Origin: an uncultured Lachnospiraceae bacterium | GTDB lineage: Bacteria > Bacillota > Clostridia > Lachnospirales > Lachnospiraceae | Length of the DNA: 64,000 nt | Reading direction: 5' to 3' | Assembly (NCBI GenBank): GCA_910586705.1 | Contig: CAJUJK010000014.1 | Location: forward strand, 1-64,000 | Part shown: positions 26,401-34,875 of the stretch, in pieces | How positions within the stretch are numbered: position 1 is the first letter of the stretch | How the letters are laid out: each line of letters begins with the position of its first letter | Notes under the pieces: generated by a model | What the model was told of the DNA's origin: nothing | Database searches by the model: none | What the model saw: only the letters and a program-made list of their open reading frames with translations | Position numbers and translations under genes: made by a program

Positions 26401-26997
26401 ATGGCAACAGAATACATAGCGCACAGAATTAACACAAAAGAGGAACTTTTACAACTGCCGGAAGAGTACGGTGTCGAGCTGGATCTGCGGGATGATCTGA
26501 ACGGGCGGATTTATATCTGTCATAATCCTTTTGAGCCGGGAGAAGATTTTGAGGAGTACTGCAAAGTATATCATCACGGCACCATGATTCTGAATATCAA
26601 GAGCGAGCGCATCGAGCATAAGGCATTGGAGTATATGGAAAAGTATCAGATCAGAAGATATTTTTTTCTGGATTCTTCTTTTCCGATGATCAAACTGCTG
26701 ACGGACATGGGCGTGAAACAGGTGGCGCTTCGTTTCAGCGAGCTGGAAGGGCTGGATACCATACGCAATATGGCGGGGCGTGCAGAGTGGATCTGGGTGG
26801 ATTGTTTTACGAAAGTGCCCATTGACAGAGAAAGTTATGAGGAATTAAAATCTCTTGGCTATAAGCTCTGTTTTGTGTCCCCGGAACTGGAGGGGCAGGA
26901 GGAGAAGATTGCGGAGTATAGGAGATATATAGAAGAGCAGGGCATTGTTTTCGATGCCGTGTGTACGAAGAGTTATCATATTATGGACTGGATGTAA
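26401..26997 (+). CDS. Glycerophosphodiester phosphodiesterase-like protein
   Basis: A 198-residue protein resembling the catalytic barrel of the PLC-like phosphodiesterase/GDPD superfamily. The early YIAHRINTKEEL gives the first His, GVELDLRDD an acidic metal-binding pair, and ICHNPF the second His. It is shorter than usual GDPD (about 240), so some barrel parts are reduced, and activity is uncertain. It is placed between two glycosyltransferases and may trim or sense a phosphodiester-linked group. The start follows GAGAGAACG. Confidence 0.6.
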   Translation: MATEYIAHRINTKEELLQLPEEYGVELDLRDDLNGRIYICHNPFEPGEDFEEYCKVYHHGTMILNIKSERIEHKALEYMEKYQIRRYFFLDSSFPMIKLLTDMGVKQVALRFSELEGLDTIRNMAGRAEWIWVDCFTKVPIDRESYEELKSLGYKLCFVSPELEGQEEKIAEYRRYIEEQGIVFDAVCTKSYHIMDWM

Positions 26998-27019
26998 GTT
27001 GTTGTTCTTCACACCCGCG

Positions 27020-27038
27020 CCATGCACTTGCTGCATGG
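27020..27038. other. Short hairpin in intergenic stretch
   Basis: CCATGCA (27020-27026) and TGCATGG (27032-27038) form a hairpin with a five-base loop between the GDPD-like gene and the GT39-like gene. There is no T-run after it, so it is not a standard terminator. Confidence 0.35.
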
Positions 27039-27147
27039 TGTCGGAAACGGAGAGGTCATAAATTTTAAAGCAAAAGATTACAAATGGAAATGAAATTCGA
27101 TGCAGGCGTGATGGAGGTGCGTTTGCATTTTTGATATGGAGGATAAG

Positions 27148-28824
27148 ATGCTGGGATTGAAAAAGGAATGGCAGAAAAAAGCCAGTATGGCGGCGGCAGT
27201 TTTTTTTACGCTGGCGGCAGGTATGCTTTTGTTTTACAGACACTGGCAGTTTGAACTGCCGTTATATCCAAATGTGGATGAGCAGCTTTCGCTCGGCTGC
27301 ATTTATGAGCTGCTGGGGCAGCATCTCTATGCGGGAGACATCTATGTGCTTGATTTTTTCCGTTATCCCCATCTGACTTTTTATTACGCGGCGGTGGGTG
27401 CGCGCATTCTGGGGAAATTTCTGGCGGGCGTGGATACCGTGGTGCTTTTGCGCTATGTAATCTGCGGCACGGCGCTTCTCTCAAATGTGTGTGTTTATTT
27501 CAGCGTTAAGATTATGACGGGCAGCCGGAAATATGCCTATCTGGGATTCCTTCTTTCTGTGTTTTCTTTATATGGATACGCCTATTTGTATTATACGGGA
27601 CCAGACACGCTTCTGTACGCGGTGGCGAACCTTATTCTGCTTCTGGGGTGTCTCGTCTGGCGGGAGAAGGATGAGGAGCGGGCGGTTTATCTCTGGTACC
27701 CGATGCTCGCGGTCTGTATCGGTCTGGCAACGGCGGCTAAGTATCACGGCATTGTCTTCGGCGTTTTCTGGCTGGCGCTGCATATCGGCAAAAAGTATTG
27801 GAAACGGCACAGGAATAATTATCTCTTCTTTCTGGACTGTATTGTGCTGGCGCTGACTTTCGTGCTCTGTAATTATTCGCTTTTCTTTCATTTTAAGACC
27901 TTTATCGGGGACAATTTATATAATCTGAACCATTATGCGTGGGGGCATCCCGGCATTGAACATAACTTACCGTTTCTTGGATATCTGGAGGCATACGCGC
28001 TGTCCTCTTATGGAATTTTTGGCGGACTGCTATTGCTTTTGGGGATTGTGTATCTGGTGCGGAGAAAAGTGTGGGGAGAGCTTGTTATCTTTTCCTTGAT
28101 GCCGTTTTTGATTCTGGTGCTCTTGTCGAAGTACAGCATTGTTCTTGGCAGAAACATGTCCCTTGTTCTGCCTTTCGGCTTCTTGTTTATGACTTACGGG
28201 CTGATGGAGGCAGAGGAGTTTTTTGAAAAATTGTGGGTCAGATACGGCAAAGCAGGACAGAAGAAATCTTCGGGGAAAACGCCAGAAAAAGATATGGAGC
28301 ATAGTAGCCGGGCGGCAGGTGGCAAGTTTTCGGGGAAAACGGCAGCCGCCGCGGTGGCGTTTCTCGTACTTTGCAACACGGCAACGGTGCTTGGCAATTA
28401 CCGCTATGGTCTGACTTACGACCATGCGGCGGCATATATTGCGGAAAACATACCTGCGGGCGCAAAGGTTTACTGTACATCCTACATGCCGCTGATGGAT
28501 GAGCAAAAGTATGAGATTGTGGAGATCGGGGAGGATATTTCCCTTTTGCCGGAAAAGCTTGCTGAAAACGAATATTTTATTGACGTGGAGTACGCAACCG
28601 GGTACTTTTCCCAGAAAAAGGACTATCTGCTCTTCCGGGGAGGGGATATGTACCCGGACAAAAAAGCGGCGTATGAACAGAAGACGGGAGCATACACCGT
28701 CGTGGAAAGCTGGCAGGGCGTCTCCTATGGCGGAGAGTGGAAATACCGAATCGGGTATTTTGACCTGTTTACAAAGAGTCCCACCGCGTATTATGTGGGA
28801 CCGTCAATTACCATTTATCAATAA
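27148..28824 (+). CDS. Glycosyltransferase family 39-like membrane protein
   Basis: A 558-residue integral membrane protein with about eleven to twelve hydrophobic segments. The first outer loop contains PNVDEQLSLG, the acidic motif used as catalytic base in ArnT/PMT-type GT-C enzymes, followed by VLDFFRYPHLTFYYAA. It probably moves a sugar from a polyprenol-phosphate donor onto an acceptor outside the membrane. The Lys/Ser-rich loop at about residues 375-400 divides the last two membrane parts. ATG 27148 was chosen because GGAGG is five bases ahead; an ATG at 27136 includes that site within the coding frame. It is the last gene of the glycan locus. Confidence 0.82.
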   Translation: MLGLKKEWQKKASMAAAVFFTLAAGMLLFYRHWQFELPLYPNVDEQLSLGCIYELLGQHLYAGDIYVLDFFRYPHLTFYYAAVGARILGKFLAGVDTVVLLRYVICGTALLSNVCVYFSVKIMTGSRKYAYLGFLLSVFSLYGYAYLYYTGPDTLLYAVANLILLLGCLVWREKDEERAVYLWYPMLAVCIGLATAAKYHGIVFGVFWLALHIGKKYWKRHRNNYLFFLDCIVLALTFVLCNYSLFFHFKTFIGDNLYNLNHYAWGHPGIEHNLPFLGYLEAYALSSYGIFGGLLLLLGIVYLVRRKVWGELVIFSLMPFLILVLLSKYSIVLGRNMSLVLPFGFLFMTYGLMEAEEFFEKLWVRYGKAGQKKSSGKTPEKDMEHSSRAAGGKFSGKTAAAAVAFLVLCNTATVLGNYRYGLTYDHAAAYIAENIPAGAKVYCTSYMPLMDEQKYEIVEIGEDISLLPEKLAENEYFIDVEYATGYFSQKKDYLLFRGGDMYPDKKAAYEQKTGAYTVVESWQGVSYGGEWKYRIGYFDLFTKSPTAYYVGPSITIYQ

Positions 28825-28864
28825 AATATTCTGCAGCAGTTAACGGAACGCATAATTATTTCGC

Positions 28865-28893
28865 TTACATAAAACATTTTTTGATGATAAAAT
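28865..28893 (+). promoter_or_regulatory. Sigma-A-like promoter
   Basis: TTACAT (28865-28870) and TAAAAT (28888-28893) with a 17-base spacer lie 24 bases before the start of the next small gene. Confidence 0.5.
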
Positions 28894-28916
28894 GTAATCG
28901 AAAGGCAGGTTATATT

Positions 28917-29135
28917 ATGCGTTGGATACCGCTGCAGAAGGCAGACAGCAGAAAGTGGAGACTCTGTGCCCTGTATGATGACTGTATGACATATGAAGTT
29001 ACAACATTAGAATCTGAGCATGTAGAAACGATTCTGTCCTATGCAGCGTATATGAACGATGGCATAGACGGCGGAATAGAAACAGAAGTTCTGGAAAAAT
29101 TGGAGAAACTGAAAAAGCAGTATAAATTAAGCTAA
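28917..29135 (+). CDS. Small hypothetical protein, 72 residues
   Basis: I do not recognise the family. It begins MRWIPLQKADSRKWRLCALYDDC, continues with an acidic stretch (TTLESEHVETILSYAAYMNDG) and ends in a charged helix (EVLEKLEKLKKQYK). AAAGGCAGG lies before the ATG at 28917; a longer frame from 28881 has no ribosome site. A promoter is visible 24 bases before the start. Its end overlaps the converging membrane protein gene by nine bases. Confidence 0.6.
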   Translation: MRWIPLQKADSRKWRLCALYDDCMTYEVTTLESEHVETILSYAAYMNDGIDGGIETEVLEKLEKLKKQYKLS

Positions 29136-29855
29136 AAATTCACGTAAAAGCACTTCCAGTTCCTCGGCTTCAGAGGGGGTAAAAGCCGGGGAACTTTTTT
29201 TGTGCTCCGCATTTTTCTCGAAGAGAGGTTCCTTTTCTGCGGCGGCATTTTCGCTGACAGGATTGTCCAGACCGGCTGCCGCATTTTTGGGCTTCTGTGC
29301 GGAATCCTCCATACCCACCATGCGCATGTCAAGGCGCGTCTGTTCCAGACGGTTGGACAGATGATTTTCCAGATAATCCACCAGATTGGTGCGCAGCATA
29401 TTTACTTTGCCGGGCAGATCAATCAGAGAGGTGGCGGCAAAATAGAGGTACAGACCAAGAAAGCTGACGAGATAAAAAGGCGCGATCATCAAAAAAGTTT
29501 CCTCCTGAATAATGCTGATACAGGCGCCGATCCCTGCCACCAGCACGGAGAGCAGCGTAAGCTGTCCCGAAAGGTGTCGGAAAAAGGCCACGGGAATTTT
29601 TCCGAGGCTGATCTGGTTTAAAAACTTGTCCACAAAAACGGGAACATTGGGAATGGTTTCGTGGAGCTGTCTGCAGCTTGTGAATTTTAACTTCAGTTGC
29701 TGCAGGGATTTATTTTTGGTGGCGGACATGTTTTCCGTTTCCCGAATGAGCCTGCGGTATAGCACACCGAGCAGAATCTGGCATAAAATACTGCAAAAGA
29801 GCAATGTCAGGATAACAAACATGAAATATTTATGACGAAAAAAAAGTGCAAGCAT
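29127..29855 (-). CDS. Membrane protein of unknown function
   Basis: A 242-residue protein with an N-terminal membrane helix (FVILTLLFCSILCQILLGVLY), a soluble part (about 35-90), two more hydrophobic segments around residues 95-140 and a C-terminal soluble tail rich in Glu, Ala and Pro. No catalytic motif is visible. The middle region with FRHLSGQLTLLSVLVAGIGACISII suggests a scaffold or sensory membrane protein. Expression starts behind GGAGG, divergent from the TSCPD gene. Confidence 0.65.
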   Translation of the reverse strand: MLALFFRHKYFMFVILTLLFCSILCQILLGVLYRRLIRETENMSATKNKSLQQLKLKFTSCRQLHETIPNVPVFVDKFLNQISLGKIPVAFFRHLSGQLTLLSVLVAGIGACISIIQEETFLMIAPFYLVSFLGLYLYFAATSLIDLPGKVNMLRTNLVDYLENHLSNRLEQTRLDMRMVGMEDSAQKPKNAAAGLDNPVSENAAAEKEPLFEKNAEHKKSSPAFTPSEAEELEVLLREFLA

Positions 29856-30050
29856 GGTTACCTCCGTTATATAGAGTGCATACTTATATTATATTGGGTT
29901 TTTTTCTGGAAAAAAGACCTAAGGCATCGACAGATTTCGCATATGACCGCATAAGGAGTCGGGACGCATTTTCTTGCACTATGGGGATTGATGATATATA
30001 CTTTATGGTAGATGGTAAATAGTGCCAGAAAGAATGAGGAGGAAACGGAT

Positions 30051-30296
30051 ATGATTTTTCAGCCGAAGGGCGTCTGTTCCAATGCGATAGACGTGGAACT
30101 GGAAGAAGGTATTATCAAATCTGTGAAATTTACAGGCGGATGCAACGGCAATACGCAGGGTATTTCCCGACTGGTTGTCGGCATGAAGGCGGAGGATGCG
30201 ATCAGCAGACTGAAAGGGATCAAGTGTGGATTTAAAAGCACATCCTGTCCGGATCAGTTAGCATGTGCTCTGGAACAGATGTTAGAAAACGCGTGA
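30051..30296 (+). CDS. TSCPD domain protein (TIGR03905 family)
   Basis: An 81-residue protein whose whole length is the TSCPD domain, named for its conserved TSCPDQLA motif, with an earlier GGCNGNTQG motif. The domain is also found at the end of adenosylcobalamin-dependent ribonucleotide reductases, where the Cys pair is thought to bind metal. Stand-alone copies are common in clostridia and their function is not known. GAGGAGGAAAC precedes the ATG. Its stop is 17 bases before the murG start, so they are probably co-transcribed. Confidence 0.85.
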   Translation: MIFQPKGVCSNAIDVELEEGIIKSVKFTGGCNGNTQGISRLVVGMKAEDAISRLKGIKCGFKSTSCPDQLACALEQMLENA

Positions 30297-30313
30297 AAGG
30301 CTTGGATGTTACT

Positions 30314-31387
30314 ATGGGCAAAAAGATTGTATTGACAGGCGGCGGCACCGCCGGACATGTGACGCCGAATATGGCGTTGATTCCCAGACTCCGGGAATTA
30401 GAATATGACATTGTATATATGGGATCCTACGACGGGATTGAAAAGAAACTGATCGAGGATTTTGATATTCCTTACTATGGCATTGCAACCGGCAAATTCA
30501 GGCGGTATTTTGATCCCAAAAATTTCTCCGACCCGTTTCGTGTCATTAAGGGGATGCGGGAGGCAAGAAAGTACCTGAAGGAGATTAAGCCCGACGTGCT
30601 CTTTTCCAAGGGTGGTTTTGTCAGCGTGCCTGTGGTGCGCGCGGCGGCGTCTCTGGGGATACCTTGTATTATCCACGAATCTGACATGACGCCCGGACTG
30701 GCAAATAAGCTTTGTATTCCCGTAGCGAAAAAAGTCTGCTGTAATTTTCCGGAGACTTTCAGCCAGTTACCTGCGGCGAAAGCGGTGCTGACGGGTTCGC
30801 CGATCCGCAAGGAACTTGCCATGGGAGACAAGGAGGCAGCGTACCGGCTGTGCGGCTTTGACAACACGAAGCCTGTCATTATGGTAGTGGGCGGAAGTCT
30901 CGGCTCGGCGGCGATCAATCAGGCGGTCAGGGATGTCCTGCCGGAGCTTCTGAAAGATTTTCAGGTGGTGCATCTGTGCGGGAAGGAAAAGGTGGATAAT
31001 CTCCTGCTCACCACACAGGGCTACAAACAGTTTGAGTATGTAAAATCTGAATTGAAAGATATTTTCGCGATGGCGGATATCGTGATTTCCCGTGCCGGCG
31101 CCAACGCGATCAGCGAGATTCTGGCGCTGAAAAAGCCGAATATCCTTATTCCGCTGCCCTCATCCAGCAGCAGAGGGGACCAGCTTCTGAATGCAAAGTC
31201 CTATGAATCGCAGGGGTTCAGCATTGTGATCGATGAGGATGACCTGACAAACAAGCTGCTTCTTGAAAAGATCCAGGAGCTGTACTTTAACAGGTTTACC
31301 TATATCGACGCGATGAAGAAGAGCAGCCAGAGGGATGCGATTGGTACCATTATCGGGCTGATTGAGGAGACGGTGAAAGAGAAGTAA
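30314..31387 (+). CDS. murG: UDP-GlcNAc:lipid I N-acetylglucosaminyltransferase MurG
   Basis: A 357-residue peripheral membrane glycosyltransferase that converts lipid I to lipid II in peptidoglycan synthesis. The N-terminal glycine loop IVLTGGGTAGHVTPN, a second glycine loop MVVGGSLGSAAIN at the C-domain, and the nucleotide-binding SRAGANAISEI are all present. Length is exactly typical. The ATG at 30314 gives the usual N-terminus MGKKIVLTGGG, but its ribosome site is weak (AAAGG about 14 bases away), so coupling to the TSCPD gene is possible. It lies outside a dcw cluster, as often seen for second copies or in Lachnospiraceae. Confidence 0.93.
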   Translation: MGKKIVLTGGGTAGHVTPNMALIPRLRELEYDIVYMGSYDGIEKKLIEDFDIPYYGIATGKFRRYFDPKNFSDPFRVIKGMREARKYLKEIKPDVLFSKGGFVSVPVVRAAASLGIPCIIHESDMTPGLANKLCIPVAKKVCCNFPETFSQLPAAKAVLTGSPIRKELAMGDKEAAYRLCGFDNTKPVIMVVGGSLGSAAINQAVRDVLPELLKDFQVVHLCGKEKVDNLLLTTQGYKQFEYVKSELKDIFAMADIVISRAGANAISEILALKKPNILIPLPSSSSRGDQLLNAKSYESQGFSIVIDEDDLTNKLLLEKIQELYFNRFTYIDAMKKSSQRDAIGTIIGLIEETVKEK

Positions 31388-31486
31388 GAGAGAAGCGTTG
31401 CAATAAATGTCATTGTGTACGGCGGTACACTTGTCATAGAAACTGAAAAATTGGCACGTATATGTGCTTGAAAAAAGGAGGACAAG

Positions 31487-32833
31487 ATGAGCAAAGTTAC
31501 GTTTGACTATTCAAAAGCAGCATCCTTTATTGGGGAGAACGAAGTGGAGTCCATGAAGAAGCTGGCGCTTGACGCAAAAGAGGTACTTGTGAGCAAGTCG
31601 GGTGCGGGCAATGATTTCCTTGGATGGATCGATCTGCCGGTGGACTATGACAAGGAGGAGTTTGCGCGGATCAAGAAAGCGGCGGAGAAAATTCAGGGCG
31701 ATTCCGAAGTGCTTGTGGTAATCGGTATCGGCGGTTCCTATCTGGGCGCGCGCGCGGCGATCGAGTTTTTGCGCCACAGCTTCTACAATGTGGTGGACAA
31801 GTCTGTCAGAAAAACACCCGAAATTTATTTTGTAGGTAATTCCATCAGTTCTACTTATATTAAGCACCTGATCGACGTGATCGGGGACAGGGATTTCTCC
31901 ATCAACATGATCTCCAAGTCCGGCACGACTACGGAACCTGCAATCGCGTTCCGCGTATTCAAAGAAATGGCAGAGAAGAAATACGGCAAGGAAGGTGCGG
32001 CGAAGAGAATTTACGCCACTACCGACAAGGCAAGAGGATCCCTTAAGAATCTGGCGAATGAGGAAGGCTACGAGAGCTTTGTTGTTCCCGACGATGTGGG
32101 CGGACGTTTCTCCGTGCTGACAGCGGTAGGGTTACTTCCCATCGCGGTGTCCGGCGCGGATATCGACAAGCTGATGGAGGGCGCGGCAGAAGGCAGAAAG
32201 ATGGCTCTGGAAGCTCCTTTCGAGGAGAACGATGCTGTGAAATACGCGGCGCTGCGCAATATCCTGCTGAGAAAGGGCAAAGTGATTGAGATTCTGGCGA
32301 ACTACGAGCCCAGCGCACACTATGTTTCCGAGTGGTGGAAACAGCTTTACGGCGAGTCCGAGGGCAAGGATCAGAAAGGTATCTTCCCGGCAAGCGTGGA
32401 TCTGACCACCGACCTGCACTCCATGGGACAGTTTATTCAGGACGGTTCCCGCACCATGTTTGAGACGGTGCTCAATATTGAGACAAGCAGGGAAGAGATT
32501 ATCATTGGCGAGGAGCCTGTGGATCTGGACGGACTCAATTATCTGGCGGGCAAGAACGTGGATTTCGTCAACAAGAGCGCGATGAACGGCACGATTCTGG
32601 CGCACACCGACGGGCAGGTTCCGAACTTTATGATCAACGTGCCCGAAGTAAACGAGTTCTATCTGGGCGAGCTGTTCTACTTCTTTGAGTTTGCCTGCGG
32701 CGTCAGCGGCTATCTCCTCGGTGTGAATCCGTTTAACCAGCCGGGCGTGGAGAGCTACAAGAAGAACATGTTCGCGCTTCTCGGCAAGCCGGGGTATGAG
32801 GCGCAGAGGGAAGAGCTGCTGAAGAGGCTGTAA
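31487..32833 (+). CDS. pgi: Glucose-6-phosphate isomerase
   Basis: A 448-residue cytosolic enzyme interconverting glucose-6-phosphate and fructose-6-phosphate in glycolysis. The phosphate-binding segments VVIGIGGSYLGARAAI and ISKSGTTTEPAIA are clear, as is VGGRFSVLTAVGLLP; the late GVESYKKNMFALLG contains the catalytic Lys region. Length matches Bacillus-type enzymes, which are shorter than the enterobacterial form. AAAGGAGGACAAG precedes the ATG. A promoter probably lies in the 99-base gap after murG. Confidence 0.97.
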   Translation: MSKVTFDYSKAASFIGENEVESMKKLALDAKEVLVSKSGAGNDFLGWIDLPVDYDKEEFARIKKAAEKIQGDSEVLVVIGIGGSYLGARAAIEFLRHSFYNVVDKSVRKTPEIYFVGNSISSTYIKHLIDVIGDRDFSINMISKSGTTTEPAIAFRVFKEMAEKKYGKEGAAKRIYATTDKARGSLKNLANEEGYESFVVPDDVGGRFSVLTAVGLLPIAVSGADIDKLMEGAAEGRKMALEAPFEENDAVKYAALRNILLRKGKVIEILANYEPSAHYVSEWWKQLYGESEGKDQKGIFPASVDLTTDLHSMGQFIQDGSRTMFETVLNIETSREEIIIGEEPVDLDGLNYLAGKNVDFVNKSAMNGTILAHTDGQVPNFMINVPEVNEFYLGELFYFFEFACGVSGYLLGVNPFNQPGVESYKKNMFALLGKPGYEAQREELLKRL

Positions 32834-32885
32834 GTAAAAGTAAGTTTCATGATAATAGGTTACGGTATGGAAAGCAGGTGATTGT

Positions 32886-33032
32886 ATGGTCATGACAGAC
32901 AGTCAGTTTAAAGGTTTTATCAGATTTGTTTTGGACGATATCAAAGAAGTGCTTGAAAATATGCCGGACAGTAAGGAAAAAGAAAAGCTGCAAAAGGTAG
33001 CGGATAATTTACAGCAGACACTTGAGGATTAA
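32886..33032 (+). CDS. Small hypothetical protein, 48 residues
   Basis: A short gene between pgi and a terminator: ATG at 32886 behind GCAGGTG, stop at 33030-33032. The product is acidic and helical (MTDSQFKGFIRFVLDDIKEV, then ENMPDSKEKEKLQKVADNLQQ). The strong amphipathic pattern, the ribosome site and a terminator 22 bases after the stop support a real gene. No function can be given. Confidence 0.55.
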   Translation: MVMTDSQFKGFIRFVLDDIKEVLENMPDSKEKEKLQKVADNLQQTLED

Positions 33033-33054
33033 AGTGTGATTGTATGATAAAACA

Positions 33055-33094
33055 GGCGCATATCTCCATAAGGGGGTATGCGCCAAAATTTTTT
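33055..33094 (+). terminator. Rho-independent terminator
   Basis: GGCGCATA (33055-33062) and TATGCGCC (33077-33084), with further pairing of CTCC and GGGG inside, are followed by six T at 33089-33094. It closes the pgi unit before the xylan locus. Confidence 0.85.
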
Positions 33095-33155
33095 GATTTG
33101 AAAAAGGGTATACAGATGTGGTATTTTAAAATAATCGGACATTGTCAGATAAAAA

Positions 33156-33283
33156 GGTTGAATAAATTCTCTGATGAACAATTTATTCAACCAAAAATTT
33201 GTGCAGAAGCATCACAAATTTGCTTGATCGCAGAGTAGAATTTGAAATTCTGCTCGCGTTCCTCAGCATTGAATGCTTCGGAA
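33156..33283 (+). promoter_or_regulatory. Chain of four inverted repeats upstream of GH43
   Basis: Four hairpins follow each other directly ahead of the GH43 ribosome site: GGTTGAATAAATT (33156-33168) with AATTTATTCAACC (33180-33192); AAATTTGTG (33195-33203) with CACAAATTT (33213-33221); AGAATTT (33237-33243) with AAATTCT (33245-33251); and TTCC..AGCATT (33259-33270) with AATGCT..GGAA (33272-33283). This may be a structured leader RNA or a set of operators controlling the xylan locus. Confidence 0.55.
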
Positions 33284-33294
33284 TGGAGGAAAAG

Positions 33295-34875
33295 ATGAAA
33301 ACAAAATGTAATCCTATATTATATTCTGATTTTCCGGATCCGGATATTATCAGGGTTGGCGATACTTATTATATGGCAAGCACGACGATGCACTTTATGC
33401 CCGGCTGCGATATTCTGCGCTCTTATGATCTTATGAACTGGGAGTTTGTAACCCATGCGTACGGGACGCTGGAGGACACTCCCGGGCACCGGCTGGAGGG
33501 CGGAAAGCATATTTACGGGCAGGGAATGTGGGCGCCGTCCTTTCGGTATCACGAGGGTATTTTTTATCTCTGCTTTACGGCGAACGATACGCACAAAACA
33601 TATCTCATGACGGCACGGAATCCTGCCGGACCGTGGAGAGTGGAAAATATAGAGGGGTTTTATCATGACAGCTCTCTGTTTTTCGATGACGACGGAAAAG
33701 TGTATATCGTATATGGGAATACGGAGCTGTATCTGACACAGTTGAGGGCAGATCTGAAAGGACCTCTTGAAGGAGGGCTTCACAGACGGATTGTCCGGGA
33801 CAAGGGAGCGCTTCATCTTGGCTATGAAGGCTCCCATCTGTACAAAAAGGATGGGAGATACTATCTGTTTACGTGTCATATTCCCGCTTGGGGGAATGAG
33901 AGAAAAACGGAAGACTGTTTTATTGCGGATTCTCTGGAAGGGGAGTTCAGAGGGAAATGCATTATAGACGATGATATGGGGTTTCACAATCTGGGTGTTG
34001 CGCAGGGGGGCATGGTGGATACGCCGGAGGGAGACTGGTATTTGTTTATGTTTCAGGACAGGGGAGCGGTCGGCAGAGTGCCTTTGGTGATGCCGTTACA
34101 TTTCGATGATGCGGGATATCCGACTATCGGAAAGGACGGCAAGGTGCCGGTTCATGTTTCTGTGCCCGGTACCAGACCGGATCATGTCTATCAGCCTTTG
34201 AACGGCAGCGACGATTTCCTGTACCAGACTGACGAAAACGGCAGGGTACATTTAAAACCTTTCTGGCAGTTTAATCATAATCCGATTGACAGGCTGTGGT
34301 CTGTGACTGAGCGGCAGGGTGCATTTCGGGTTTACACGGAGGAAGTCTGTGACTGTCTGCCCTTTGCGCATAATGTGCTGACCCAGAGGAGTTATGGACC
34401 GGCGTGCGCCGCCTGGGTGACAGTGGACGGAAGCAGAATGAAAGACGGGGATTATGCCGGTATTTGCGCATGGATCGGCGGCTATGGGGCAATCGCGCTG
34501 ACAAAGGACAAAGGAGACTACTATCTGGTGATGTTTGCGAGACCTGCCGCGGATGAAACGGTGGAAGCAGACCCGGATTTTCTGAGTACGCCCGTAGAAT
34601 ATGAGAGAATCCCGCTGCCTTCTTCAAGCGCTGTGTTGAGAGTAGATTTGGATTTCAAAGACAAAAAGGATACGGCTGACTTTTTCTATGAGGAGGACGG
34701 AAGATGGAAGGCGCTTGGAATCAGCCACCGGCTGTTCTTTAAGCTGGATCATTTTACCGGATGCAGATTTGGCCTGTTTGCGTATGCCACGCGGCAGCCC
34801 GGAGGACATGTTGACTTTATGAAGTTCAGATACCGGATTGGGGAGGAGCATGGGCAGATACAGGAGAAAGCTTGA
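33295..34875 (+). CDS. GH43 beta-xylosidase/alpha-L-arabinofuranosidase
   Basis: A 526-residue family 43 glycoside hydrolase acting on xylo- or arabino-oligosaccharides. The five-bladed propeller starts with ILYSDFPDPDIIRVGDTYYM (catalytic base Asp), has FYHDSSLFFDDDG for the second acid and YEGSHLYKKDGRYYL with the general-acid Glu. A C-terminal beta-sandwich (about residues 330-526) is typical of XynB-like enzymes and completes the pocket. There is no signal peptide, so it is cytosolic. ATG 33295 is preceded by GGAGGA. The next gene overlaps its end by 26 bases. With the GH8 enzyme downstream, xylan fragments are the likely substrate. Confidence 0.9.
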   Translation: MKTKCNPILYSDFPDPDIIRVGDTYYMASTTMHFMPGCDILRSYDLMNWEFVTHAYGTLEDTPGHRLEGGKHIYGQGMWAPSFRYHEGIFYLCFTANDTHKTYLMTARNPAGPWRVENIEGFYHDSSLFFDDDGKVYIVYGNTELYLTQLRADLKGPLEGGLHRRIVRDKGALHLGYEGSHLYKKDGRYYLFTCHIPAWGNERKTEDCFIADSLEGEFRGKCIIDDDMGFHNLGVAQGGMVDTPEGDWYLFMFQDRGAVGRVPLVMPLHFDDAGYPTIGKDGKVPVHVSVPGTRPDHVYQPLNGSDDFLYQTDENGRVHLKPFWQFNHNPIDRLWSVTERQGAFRVYTEEVCDCLPFAHNVLTQRSYGPACAAWVTVDGSRMKDGDYAGICAWIGGYGAIALTKDKGDYYLVMFARPAADETVEADPDFLSTPVEYERIPLPSSSAVLRVDLDFKDKKDTADFFYEEDGRWKALGISHRLFFKLDHFTGCRFGLFAYATRQPGGHVDFMKFRYRIGEEHGQIQEKA

